From: Salinilacustrithrix sp003476595 | GTDB taxonomy: Bacteria > Actinomycetota > Acidimicrobiia > Acidimicrobiales > Salinilacustritrichaceae | Length of the DNA: 64,000 nucleotides | Assembly: GCA_963972525.1 (NCBI GenBank) | Contig: CAXAUZ010000008.1 | Span: forward strand, 62,001 to 126,000 | Reading direction: 5' to 3' | Shown: piece after piece, positions 14,460-21,854 of the stretch | How the letters are laid out: every line of letters begins with the position of its first letter | How positions within the stretch are numbered: the first letter of the stretch is position 1 | Notes under the pieces: generated by a model | Seen by the model: only the letters and a program-made list of their open reading frames with translations | What the model was told of the DNA's origin: nothing | Databases searched by the model: none | Program-made: the position numbers and the translations under genes

Positions 14460-14555
14460 TGGCGGAGGTGGACGGGAATCGAACCCGCCGCACGGGGAGC
14501 GCCCGTGCCAACCGCTTTGAAGGCGGCGGAGCCCACCAGGTGCTCGGACACCTCC
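14460..14555 (-). tRNA. selC: tRNA-Sec (UCA)
   Basis: 96 nt including encoded CCA. Anticodon loop CTTCAAA with TCA anticodon (14518-14520, minus strand) closed by CCGC/GCGG. It has a long variable arm with a 7-bp stem (GCACGGG/CCCGTGC), an extended D stem, T loop TTCGATT and 7 acceptor pairs plus a T-C position where bacterial tRNA-Sec has its eighth pair. Discriminator G. This is the selenocysteine tRNA that decodes UGA with SelB; selA, selB and selD are not in the window, nor is a recognisable selenoprotein gene. Confidence 0.93.
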
Positions 14556-14562
14556 GCTCCGC

Positions 14563-14568
14563 AACCTA
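14563..14568 (-). promoter_or_regulatory. -10 element of tRNA-Sec promoter
   Basis: TAGGTT on the minus strand, 7 nt before the tRNA 5' end. Confidence 0.55.
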
Positions 14569-14587
14569 GTGCTCCGCCCTCGGGGCC

Positions 14588-14593
14588 TAGTCT
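14588..14593 (+). promoter_or_regulatory. -10 element before a 24-codon ORF
   Basis: TAGTCT, 9 nt before ATG 14603, the same leaderless spacing as at many genes here. Confidence 0.4.
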
Positions 14594-14602
14594 CGGCCGT
14601 CC

Positions 14603-14677
14603 ATGAAGAAGCTCCTGCTCATCGCCGCGCTCGTGTACCTGGCCAGGTTGGCCGCCAAGAAGGCCCAGCACGTGTAG
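14603..14677 (+). CDS. Possible 24-residue membrane peptide
   Basis: Reads MKKLLLIAALVYLARLAAKK and ends in AQHV, a basic start, one short hydrophobic helix and a basic tail. Support: -10 TAGTCT at leaderless distance. Against: it overlaps the 3' end of the convergent HAD gene by 59 bp and no family is recognised. Small single-helix peptides of this kind are common next to housekeeping genes in actinobacteria. Confidence 0.4.
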   Translation: MKKLLLIAALVYLARLAAKKAQHV

Positions 14678-15548
14678 GCCCGAGCGCCGGGACGACATCG
14701 GACGCCCGGCGCAGCGCGTCCGCCGCCTTCCGACGGCCACGGACGTGCACCGGCGCCAGCCGCCGCTGGCGCTCGTTCCAGAGCCACCACCCCACCGCGG
14801 CGCTGCCGCCCACCGCGGCCGCCACCCCGGTGCCGACGCCGATCGTGGTCGCCGACGGGAACGCCACCCGTTCGCGCAGGCGGACCCGGTGGGAGAAGCG
14901 CACGACCTCCCAGCCGGCGGTGCGGGCCAGGCGGAGCAGCTCCCGGTCGGGGTTCACGGCGATGGCGTGCCCGACCGCGGCCAGCATCGGGGCGTCGGTG
15001 GCCGAGTCCGAGTAGGCGTAGGACGCGTCGAGGTCGATGCCGTCGCGCGCGGCCACCTCCTCCAGCACCCGGACCTTCTCGGGCCCGTAGCAGTACCGCT
15101 CGACCTCGCCCGTGTAGCAGCCGTGCTCGTCGAGGACCGCCCGGGTGGCGATGGCCTCGTCGGCACCGAGGTACTGGGCCAGCGGGGCGACGATCTCCTC
15201 GGGTGAGGCCGACACGATGAACACCTTGCGGCCGGCTTCGCGGTGCATGGCCATCAGCTCGAGCGCCTCGGCGTAGACGATGGGCTCGATCACCTCGGTG
15301 ATCGTCTCCCGCACGATCGCCGAGATGCGGCGCTGCTCCCATCCCTTGGAGACCCGCAGCGCGGCGTCTCGGACCCGCTCGAGGCGGACCTCGTCGGCCC
15401 CGAGGGTCAGGTAGATCAGCTGGGCCCACAGCGCCCGCAGCAGCAGGCGCCGGGACACCAGGCCCTCGCGGCGCAGCGGGGCGCCGAACGCGACCATCGA
15501 CGGGCGGGCGATCACCGTCTTGTCCAGGTCGAAGAAGGCCGCTTCCAC
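14619..15548 (-). CDS. HAD-IB family phosphatase (SerB-like) with C-terminal membrane helix
   Basis: 309 residues. Motif I FFDLDKT at residues 5-11 with both aspartates, motif II IVSASPEE, motif III Lys in YGPEKVRVLEE, motif IV YSDSATDAPML. Resembles phosphoserine/lysophospholipid-type HAD-IB hydrolases. After the catalytic domain a hydrophobic helix (about 258-278) and a basic tail suggest anchoring to the inner face of the membrane. GTG 15548 is 7 nt after TAGGCT. Substrate unknown; a phospholipid intermediate is possible given the anchor (inference). Confidence 0.8.
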   Translation of the reverse strand: MEAAFFDLDKTVIARPSMVAFGAPLRREGLVSRRLLLRALWAQLIYLTLGADEVRLERVRDAALRVSKGWEQRRISAIVRETITEVIEPIVYAEALELMAMHREAGRKVFIVSASPEEIVAPLAQYLGADEAIATRAVLDEHGCYTGEVERYCYGPEKVRVLEEVAARDGIDLDASYAYSDSATDAPMLAAVGHAIAVNPDRELLRLARTAGWEVVRFSHRVRLRERVAFPSATTIGVGTGVAAAVGGSAAVGWWLWNERQRRLAPVHVRGRRKAADALRRASDVVPALGPTRAGPSWRPTWPGTRARR

Positions 15549-15555
15549 GGGCCGG

Positions 15556-15561
15556 AGCCTA
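15556..15561 (-). promoter_or_regulatory. -10 element of a leaderless promoter (HAD-IB gene)
   Basis: TAGGCT on the minus strand, 7 nt before GTG 15548. Confidence 0.55.
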
Positions 15562-15584
15562 CGGAACGACGCCGACGGGACCGG

Positions 15585-15613
15585 TTGCGCACCCTCGATG
15601 CCGTTGGTACGTT
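15585..15613 (+). promoter_or_regulatory. Promoter of the Tad pilus operon
   Basis: TTGCGC (-35) and TACGTT (-10) with 17-nt spacing; leader of about 80 nt to the first gene. Confidence 0.55.
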
Positions 15614-15701
15614 CTCGACCACTCTCCATCCGGCGCTCGCCGGAGGAGCCCGGCTTCCCCCGCCACCGCTGCGCTGCCTCTTTCGCGCACAGGGGGATCC
15701 C

Positions 15702-16355
15702 GTGCTCACCGCCTACTGGGCCGCCAAGGGCGGCGCCGGCGCCACCGTGCTCGCCGCCGCCCACGCCCTCGTCGCCTCCACCCGCGGCGCCACCGTCGTC
15801 GTCGACCTCGACGGCGACCTGCCCGCCGCCCTCGGCGCCGACGCCACCGACCGGCCGGGCGTGGCCGAGTGGCTGCAGGCCGGACCGGACGTGCCCGCCG
15901 ACGCGCTGGACCGCCTGCTCGTCCCCGTCGCCGACGACCTCCTGCTGCTCCCCCGCGGCACCGGTCCGCTCGACGAGGGCCGCGCCGCCGTCCTCGCCCG
16001 CCTGCTGGCCGACAGTCCTCGGGAGGTGGTGGTCGACGCCGGCACCCGCCCAGATCCGGCGGCCCGGGCCGTCGTCCGCCAGGCCGACCGCAGCGTGCTC
16101 GTCACGCGAGCGTGCTACCTCGCCGTGCGCCGCCTGCACGCCGTCGGCCTGGCGCCCACCGAGGTCGCCCTCGTCCGGGAGCCCGGCCGCGCCCTCGGTC
16201 CCACCGACATCGCCGCCGCCGTGGGGGTGCCGGTGCGCACCACGGTGGGCGTCGACCCCGGCATCGCCCGGGCGGTGGACGCCGGGCTGCTCGCGGCCCG
16301 CCTCCCCCGCGGCCTGGCTCGGGCCGCCACGGCCGCCAACCGGGTGGGTCGCTGA
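15702..16355 (+). CDS. tadZ: CpaE/TadZ-like pilus assembly ATPase
   Basis: 217 residues, ParA/MinD superfamily. Deviant Walker A at the N-terminus: AAKGGAGATVLAAAHAL (residues 7-23), then VVVDLDGDL and VVVDAGTR as Walker B-like strands. There is no receiver domain, unlike full-length CpaE. Members localise the Tad secretion machine at the membrane. GTG 15702 is preceded by AGGGGGA and begins directly at the P-loop strand. First gene of a tightly overlapping tadZ-cpaF-tadB-tadC operon. Confidence 0.8.
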   Translation: MLTAYWAAKGGAGATVLAAAHALVASTRGATVVVDLDGDLPAALGADATDRPGVAEWLQAGPDVPADALDRLLVPVADDLLLLPRGTGPLDEGRAAVLARLLADSPREVVVDAGTRPDPAARAVVRQADRSVLVTRACYLAVRRLHAVGLAPTEVALVREPGRALGPTDIAAAVGVPVRTTVGVDPGIARAVDAGLLAARLPRGLARAATAANRVGR

Positions 16356-17449
16356 TGGACGCGGCCGCCCTGGACCGGGCCGTCCACGACGAGGCGCTCG
16401 CCGAGGGTCGGCCGGTGAGCGCCGCCGAGCTCGGCGCCCTCGTCCACCGCCACGCCCCGCTGCTCGACGCCGCGGAGGCGGACGCCGCCGTGCGACGGGT
16501 CCAGGCCCGCATGCACGGGCTCGGGGTCCTCGACGGCCTGCTCGGCGACGACACGGTCACCGACGTGCTGGTCAACGGCCCGGGGCCGGTGTGGGTCGAG
16601 CGGCACGGGCAGGTCGAGGTGACCGACGTCGTGCTGGACGAGCCCGAGGTGCGCCGCTTGGTCGAGCGCGTCGTGGCACCCCTCGGCCTGCGCGCCGACC
16701 GCCGCAACCCCCTGGTCGACGCCCGCCTGCCGGACGGGTCCCGGGTCCACGTGGCCATGCCGCCGCTGGCCGTCGACGGCCCGTACCTGACGGTGCGCCG
16801 CTTCGCCGCCCGCACCCTGCCGGTGACCGACTTCGCCGTCCCCGAGGTCGCCGACCTGCTCGTCGCCGCGGTGCGCGAGCGGCGCAACCTGGTGGTGGTC
16901 GGGGGCACGGGCGCCGGCAAGACGACGCTCCTCAACGCCCTGTGCCAGCACCTCGACCCCGGCGAGCGGGTGGTCACCGTGGAGGACGCGGCGGAGCTGC
17001 GGCTCCCCGGCGCGCACGTGGTGCGCCTCGAGAGCCGACCGGCCTCCCCCGACGGCCTGCCCGCCGTCCCCATCCGCGAGCTGGTGCGCACCGCGCTGCG
17101 CATGCGGCCCGATCGCATCGTGGTCGGCGAGGTCCGCGGCGGCGAGGCCCTCGACATGCTCCAGGCGATGAACACCGGGCACGAGGGCTCGTTGTCCACC
17201 TGCCACGCGAACGGCCCGGTGCAGGCGCTGCGGCGGCTCGAGACCATGGCCCTCACCGCCGGGGTCGACCTGCCCCTGCGCGCCGTGCGCGACCAGCTCG
17301 TCTCGGCTGTGCACCTGCTCGTGCAGGTCGGCCGCTCCCGCGATGGCACTCGCCGGGTCCTGGCGGTGGACCGCGTGATCGACGACCCCGATGCCCGGGT
17401 GCGCACCGTGCCCCTGGTCGTCGACGGCCGCCCGGTGGCGGCGCCGTGA
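16355..17449 (+). CDS. cpaF: CpaF/TadA-type secretion ATPase
   Basis: 364 residues. Powers pilus assembly at the cytoplasmic face. An N-terminal helical domain is followed by the strand region VTDVLVNGPGPVWVERHG; Walker A GGTGAGKTTLLNAL at about 186-199, Asp box VTVEDAAELRL, Walker B IVVGEVRGGEALDMLQAMNTGHEGSL with the conserved Glu, and the His box THxN equivalent STCHANGP. All key residues are present. ATG overlaps the stop of the previous gene by one base. Confidence 0.93.
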   Translation: MDAAALDRAVHDEALAEGRPVSAAELGALVHRHAPLLDAAEADAAVRRVQARMHGLGVLDGLLGDDTVTDVLVNGPGPVWVERHGQVEVTDVVLDEPEVRRLVERVVAPLGLRADRRNPLVDARLPDGSRVHVAMPPLAVDGPYLTVRRFAARTLPVTDFAVPEVADLLVAAVRERRNLVVVGGTGAGKTTLLNALCQHLDPGERVVTVEDAAELRLPGAHVVRLESRPASPDGLPAVPIRELVRTALRMRPDRIVVGEVRGGEALDMLQAMNTGHEGSLSTCHANGPVQALRRLETMALTAGVDLPLRAVRDQLVSAVHLLVQVGRSRDGTRRVLAVDRVIDDPDARVRTVPLVVDGRPVAAP

Positions 17450-18318
17450 GCGGCGAGGTCGCCGCCCTCGCGGCCGGCGCGACCGTGCTGGCCGCGTCGC
17501 TCGGCGCGTCCGGCGCCCACCGATGGGCGGCACGCGCCCGCGCCCGCCGCCGCCTGCGGGAGCCGACGGCATCCCGGGCCCTCCCGATGCCGGCGCCGGT
17601 CCGCGCCGCCTTCCGGCGCGCCGGCCTGGGGGACGAGGCCGACCGGCTGCTCCGGCTCTGGCTCGCCTGCCTGGCCATCACCCTCGCCGGCGCCGCCCTG
17701 GTCCCCGGCGGGCGGATCCTCCTCGCCGTCGGCCTCGTCGCGGGCCCGGGCTGCCTGCTGCTCGCGGGCGGGCGCGAGGCCCGGCGTCGCGCCGCGCAGC
17801 TGCCCGAGGCGCTCGACGCCGTGGCCGCCGGGCTGCGCGGCGGGCTCGCGCTCCCGGCCGCGATCGCCGGGGCCGCGTCCGTCGGCCCCCCGGTCGGCGA
17901 CGAGCTGGCCGCGATGGTCCGCGACGTGGATGCCGGACGTCCGCTGGACGTGGCCGTCGATCGCTGGCGGGCGACGGCCGCCGGCGATCCGCACACCGCG
18001 CTGGCCGCGGCTGCCCTGGCGGTGGCGGCCGGCGTGGGCGGCCCGGGCGCCCGGGCCGTCGACGGGGCGGCCGCCAGCCTGCGGGAGCGCCTCGACAGCG
18101 ACGCGGAGACCGCGGCGCTCGCCACCCAGGGACGGGCGTCCGCCGCCGTGCTCACGCTCGCCCCCATCGGGTTCGCCTTCCTGCTCACCTCGCTCGACCC
18201 GGCGGCCGGCCGCTTCCTCCTCGGCACGCCCATCGGCTGGCTCTGCATCGCGCTCGGGCTGGGCCTCGACGGCGTCGGCGCGTGGTGGATGGCCCGGCTG
18301 GTCAGGCGGGCCCGATGA
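17446..18318 (+). CDS. tadB: TadB-like pilus assembly membrane protein
   Basis: 290 residues. Type II secretion F domain: N-terminal helices, a central cytosolic helical bundle with LPEALDAVAAGLRGGLALPAAI, and two C-terminal helices. Forms the inner-membrane platform with TadC. GTG start overlaps the cpaF stop by four bases (GTGA). Composition is extremely Ala/Arg rich, as in its neighbours. Confidence 0.85.
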   Translation: MSGEVAALAAGATVLAASLGASGAHRWAARARARRRLREPTASRALPMPAPVRAAFRRAGLGDEADRLLRLWLACLAITLAGAALVPGGRILLAVGLVAGPGCLLLAGGREARRRAAQLPEALDAVAAGLRGGLALPAAIAGAASVGPPVGDELAAMVRDVDAGRPLDVAVDRWRATAAGDPHTALAAAALAVAAGVGGPGARAVDGAAASLRERLDSDAETAALATQGRASAAVLTLAPIGFAFLLTSLDPAAGRFLLGTPIGWLCIALGLGLDGVGAWWMARLVRRAR

Positions 18319-18956
18319 TGGCGCTCCTCGCCGGCGGGTGCGCGGCCGGGCTCGTCCTCGCCCTCCTCCACCGGCCGCGACCCCCGGCCCGGCTGGTCGA
18401 GCCCCGCCGGGCGCGCCACGCCGTGCGCTGGCCGCGGCCGAGACGGCTGCGAGCGGTGCGCGACGGCGTCGACGAGGCCCAGGTGGCACGCGACCTGCCC
18501 GACCTCGTCGACCTGCTCGCCCTCGCCGTCGGCGCCGGGCTGTCGGTGCCGGCGGCGCTCCCCGTCGTCGCGCCGGTCGCCCCGGTCGCGCTCCGAACCG
18601 ACCTCGGGTCCGTCGTGTCCGCCGTCGCGGGCGGCCGACCATCCGACGAGGCGCTCGCCCAGCTCGCCACGCGGTGGGGATCACCGGCGCGGCCGCTCCT
18701 CCACGCCATCGCCGACCACCTCCGCTACGGCACGCCTGTGCTGCCGGCGCTCGAACGGGTCGGGGCCGAAGCCCGGACCCGCCGGCGGCGAGCCGCCGAG
18801 GTCCGGGCCCGCAGGCTGCCGGTCCTGCTCCTCTTCCCGCTCGTGCTGTGCACCTTGCCGGCGTTCGGCCTGCTCACGGTCGCGCCGCTCGTGGCGGGCA
18901 CGTTCGACTCCCTCCGCGGGGGTCAACTCGAGGCTCCGGCCTCCCTCGCTCCCTGA
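18315..18956 (+). CDS. tadC: TadC-like pilus assembly membrane protein
   Basis: 213 residues, second F-domain platform protein. DLPDLVDLLALAVGAGLSVPAAL matches the typical T2SF helix; C-terminal hydrophobic segment VLLLFPLVLCTLPAFGLLTVAPL. Shorter than many TadC, with one N-terminal helix. ATGA overlap with tadB. Confidence 0.85.
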   Translation: MMALLAGGCAAGLVLALLHRPRPPARLVEPRRARHAVRWPRPRRLRAVRDGVDEAQVARDLPDLVDLLALAVGAGLSVPAALPVVAPVAPVALRTDLGSVVSAVAGGRPSDEALAQLATRWGSPARPLLHAIADHLRYGTPVLPALERVGAEARTRRRRAAEVRARRLPVLLLFPLVLCTLPAFGLLTVAPLVAGTFDSLRGGQLEAPASLAP

Positions 18957-18972
18957 ACGTCAGGAGACCTCC

Positions 18973-19221
18973 ATGCATCCCTCCCTCCTCGTGCTCCAGC
19001 TGCACGTGGCCACTGCGATCGGCGCCCTCGCCGCTCGCGCCCACGGCCTGGCGGCCCGCGCCGGTGCCGGCCGCGAGCGCGGCCAGTCCACCGCCGAGTA
19101 CGCCCTCGTGCTGCTCGGCGCGGCGACGGTCGCCATCGTCTTCCTGGCCTGGGCCGGCCGGACGAGCCGCATCGGCAAGCTCTTCGACGCCGTGCTCGAC
19201 ACGGTGATCGGCAAGGTGTGA
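18973..19221 (+). CDS. Flp-type pilin-like small protein (DUF4244-like)
   Basis: 82 residues. After a 37-residue leader comes G-QSTAEYALVLLGAATVAI: the Gly before and Glu at +5 fit the prepilin-peptidase cleavage site of type IVb pilins, followed by the hydrophobic stalk helix. A basic C-terminal half ends in LDTVIGKV. Probably the major Flp/Tad pilin of this locus. GGAGACC lies before the ATG. Its stop overlaps the next gene as GTGA. Confidence 0.8.
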   Translation: MHPSLLVLQLHVATAIGALAARAHGLAARAGAGRERGQSTAEYALVLLGAATVAIVFLAWAGRTSRIGKLFDAVLDTVIGKV

Positions 19222-19616
19222 CCGGCGCGGCCTGCTCGACCCGGCCTGGCTCCGGTGCTCGTCACCGGGGTCAGGCCACCGTCGAGCTCGCCCTCGGCCT
19301 GCCCGTCGTGTGCATCGGCGTGCTCCTGGTCCTGCAGCTCGCCCTGGTCGGACGCGACGCCGTGCTCGTCACCCACGCGGCTCGCGAAGCGGCACGGGCC
19401 GCGGCGGTGGATCCCACGGGCCCGTCCACCCGCGCCGGGGCCGTCGCCGCGTCCTCGACCCTCGATCCCGCCCGCCTCGACGTCCGGCTGCGGCGCAGCG
19501 GCGGGCGGGTCACCGCCGAGATCGCCTACCGGTCGCGCACCGCGCTGCCCATCGTCGGCGCCCTCGTCCCCGATCCGTTGCTGCATGCCGAGGTGACCAT
19601 GCTCGAGGAGGGCTGA
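19218..19616 (+). CDS. tadE: TadE-like minor pseudopilin
   Basis: 132 residues. RGQATVELALGLPVVCIGVLLVLQLAL is the TadE signature: short basic leader, Gly-Gln with Glu at +5, then a membrane helix. The remaining 80 residues are extracellular with a strand-rich pattern. No TadF/TadG-like gene follows and no prepilin peptidase is in the operon, so that enzyme must be encoded elsewhere. Confidence 0.8.
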   Translation: MTGAACSTRPGSGARHRGQATVELALGLPVVCIGVLLVLQLALVGRDAVLVTHAAREAARAAAVDPTGPSTRAGAVAASSTLDPARLDVRLRRSGGRVTAEIAYRSRTALPIVGALVPDPLLHAEVTMLEEG

Positions 19617-19764
19617 GCCCACCCGCCTCCGGCACCGCCAGGGGCGCGGCGCCCGAGGGCAGGAGTTCCCCGCGACCGGGGCGAACACTCGGGGGACCGA
19701 GCCCAGATCCGACCGCAGACCGCAGACCGCCGGCGCGCCCGACGCGTCCGCCATGGAGGCCGTC

Positions 19765-20976
19765 ATGAACGTCCGACGAACGATGGGGATCACCGCACTG
19801 GCGGCCGCCGCCGCCGGCATGGTCTTCGTGCCGGGTGCCGGTGCGCAGGAGGCGGGCCCCGCCTACGCCGGGTCGTCGTCCGGCGAGGCGCTGAACCTGT
19901 CGCTGTTCGGCCAGGGTCTCACCGCCGGCACCACGCTCGCCGAGGTCGCGCCTGGCTCCGGCACGGCCCAGGGCGCCGGGGTCGCCACGCCCCTGTTCGA
20001 GGCCGGCGTCACCGCCGCCTCGGCGACCGAGCCCGGCTCGGCCGAGGAGACCTGCGAGGGACCCCTCGACCAGGTCCCGGGGCTCAGCATCGCGCTGGCC
20101 TGCAGCTCCTCCCTCGTCACGATGGACGAGGCCTCCGCCACCGCAGCGGCCACCGGTCGGGTCGGCGCCATCACCCTGAACCCGGTCGCCCCGATCCTCG
20201 ACACCCCGCTGTCCGAGGTGGTCGGCCCCGCCGAAGACGGCGTCGACCAGCTCCTCGGCGGCCTGCAGCCCGTGCTCGGACCCATCGACGACGCCAGCGG
20301 CCTCGGCCTCGAGGACACCCTCGGTGAGCTGTTCGGACGGCTCTTCGACGGCGCCGACCTCGTCACCGTCACCCTGGGCGACACCGCCTCCACCACCACC
20401 GCCGACGCCACCACCCTGACGACCTCCTGCGTCGCCGAAGGCGCCCGGGTCGACGTGCTCAGCGTCCTCGACGGCCCCCCGCTCATCTCGGTCGTCGTCG
20501 GCCAGGCCGGCTCCTCCGTGGACGTCGACCGGGACACCGGCACCGGCACGCCCTCGGTCACCCCGGCCCTCGTCACCGTCGAGTCGCCCACCCTCGGGGG
20601 CACACCGATCACCGTGCCCGTCGGTCAGACGGTCGAGATCCCGCTGCCCGAGCCCCTCGGCCCGTCGTTCATCCGGGTCGCCGACGGCACCACCGGCACG
20701 AACGAGGACGGCTCCACCTTCGCCACGGCCGACGCCGTGAGCCTGGACCTGCTCAACGGCGAGGCCCTCATGGGCGGTGTCGAGCTCGAGCTGGCGGGCT
20801 GCACCTCCGTCGCCGGTGCCGAGGTCCTCCCCGAGACCACGACGACGACCCCGGCCGCCACCACCCAGCTGCCCACCACCGGCTCCGACGACGCCAGCAC
20901 GCTGGCCCTGGCCGGCATCGCTGGCCTCGCCGGCCTCGGCCTGGCCCTGCTTCGCCGCTCGGGCGACCCCGCCTGA
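19765..20976 (+). CDS. Secreted LPxTG-anchored surface protein
   Basis: 403 residues. Signal peptide to about residue 30 (MNVRRTMGITALAAAAAG..., cleavage after GAGA). The mature part is acidic, Thr/Ser/Gly rich, low in Lys, with a few cysteines (TCEG, ACSSS, TTSCVAEG, LAGCTS), probably a strand-rich adhesin or coat protein. At the C-terminus QLPTTGSDDAS, then a hydrophobic helix and the tail LLRRSGDPA: a complete cell-wall sorting signal. Start ATG 19765 has GGAGG 8 nt upstream. A sortase gene follows, its presumed partner. Confidence 0.8.
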   Translation: MNVRRTMGITALAAAAAGMVFVPGAGAQEAGPAYAGSSSGEALNLSLFGQGLTAGTTLAEVAPGSGTAQGAGVATPLFEAGVTAASATEPGSAEETCEGPLDQVPGLSIALACSSSLVTMDEASATAAATGRVGAITLNPVAPILDTPLSEVVGPAEDGVDQLLGGLQPVLGPIDDASGLGLEDTLGELFGRLFDGADLVTVTLGDTASTTTADATTLTTSCVAEGARVDVLSVLDGPPLISVVVGQAGSSVDVDRDTGTGTPSVTPALVTVESPTLGGTPITVPVGQTVEIPLPEPLGPSFIRVADGTTGTNEDGSTFATADAVSLDLLNGEALMGGVELELAGCTSVAGAEVLPETTTTTPAATTQLPTTGSDDASTLALAGIAGLAGLGLALLRRSGDPA

Positions 20977-21009
20977 GGATCTGCTCTCCGCCTGCTGACG
21001 CACCCCGTC

Positions 21010-21036
21010 GCCGGCGCCGCCACCAGCGGCGCCGGC
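21010..21036 (+). terminator. Hairpin terminator between LPxTG protein and sortase
   Basis: GCCGGCGCCGC and GCGGCGCCGGC, perfect 11-bp stem, loop CACCA, 34 nt after the stop. Confidence 0.65.
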
Positions 21037-21050
21037 CGGGGATGCCTCGG

Positions 21051-21056
21051 TAGGGT
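21051..21056 (+). promoter_or_regulatory. -10 element of the sortase operon
   Basis: TAGGGT, 12 nt before ATG 21069; no Shine-Dalgarno sequence, so the leader is a few nt at most. Confidence 0.5.
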
Positions 21057-21068
21057 CTTCCGACCGCC

Positions 21069-21854
21069 ATGCTCCCCCTCGCCGCCCTTGCGCTCATCTT
21101 CGTGATCGGCACCGGCAGCGTCGTGCTGACCCTGCGGATCCAGCGGGCCGAGCAGCGTTCGACGCCGCAGCCGGCACCGGTGCCCGCCGCGCCGACCGCC
21201 ACGGCGGCCGTGGGCCGGGCCCCGCAGAACGCGGTCGAGCGCTTCGCCCTGGCCCTCAAGCGACGTCGCATCTCGCGCGTCGCGCTCTCCCTGCTGTCGA
21301 TCGCGCTGCTGGCCGGTGCGGCGGGGATGATCGGCTACCCCTTCTACACGAACCTGTACCAGGACCGGCTGCAGTCCCAGCTCGACCGCCAGCTCGCCAG
21401 CCCCGACCTCCGTTCCGCCTACGTCGAGCGCCAGGTCGAGGTCGGCGACAGCCTGACCCGCATCAAGATCCCCCGCATCGACGTCGACACCGTCGTGGTC
21501 GAGGGCACCACCGCCAGCGCGCTGCGCGCCGGCGCCGGCCACTACCCGAGCACCCCGCTGCCCTGCGAGGTCGGCAACGTCGCCATCGCCGGGCACCGCA
21601 CCACCTACGGCAAGCCCTTCCACGCGCTCGACGTGCTCGAACCGGGTGACCGCATCACCCTCGAGACGCCGATCGGGTCGTGCACGTACGAGGTCGAGCG
21701 GTCCTGGATCACGGTGCCGACCGACGTCGGCGTGGTCGAGAACACCCCGGGCGAGGCTCGGCTCACGCTGACGACCTGCCACCCGAAGGGCTCGGCCCGG
21801 CAGCGTCTCATCCTCACCGCCACCATGGTCAGCGCCGAGGCCTTCGATGCCTGA
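21069..21854 (+). CDS. Sortase (class E-like)
   Basis: 261 residues. N-terminal helix, Pro/Ala-rich linker, second hydrophobic helix (about 75-97), then the extracellular catalytic domain. Catalytic His in VAIAGHRTTYGKPF, Cys in LTLTTCHPKG, and Arg in SARQRLIL complete the sortase triad. The TLTTC form with two N-terminal helices is typical of actinobacterial class E/D enzymes, which often act on LAxTG; the adjacent substrate has LPTTG. It overlaps the next gene by 8 bp. Confidence 0.9.
   Translation: MLPLAALALIFVIGTGSVVLTLRIQRAEQRSTPQPAPVPAAPTATAAVGRAPQNAVERFALALKRRRISRVALSLLSIALLAGAAGMIGYPFYTNLYQDRLQSQLDRQLASPDLRSAYVERQVEVGDSLTRIKIPRIDVDTVVVEGTTASALRAGAGHYPSTPLPCEVGNVAIAGHRTTYGKPFHALDVLEPGDRITLETPIGSCTYEVERSWITVPTDVGVVENTPGEARLTLTTCHPKGSARQRLILTATMVSAEAFDA

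Noticed and set aside
16102..18684. Open frame of 860 codons on the minus strand across the Tad operon
   Set aside because: Arg/Gly-rich shadow opposite cpaF and tadB, which have full Walker and F-domain signatures.
15702..19616. Type II secretion or DNA-uptake locus instead of Tad pilus
   Set aside because: CpaF-type ATPase, TadZ, paired F-domain proteins and Flp/TadE pseudopilins indicate the Tad branch; no GspD/GspE-like N1 domain or ComEA-like gene.
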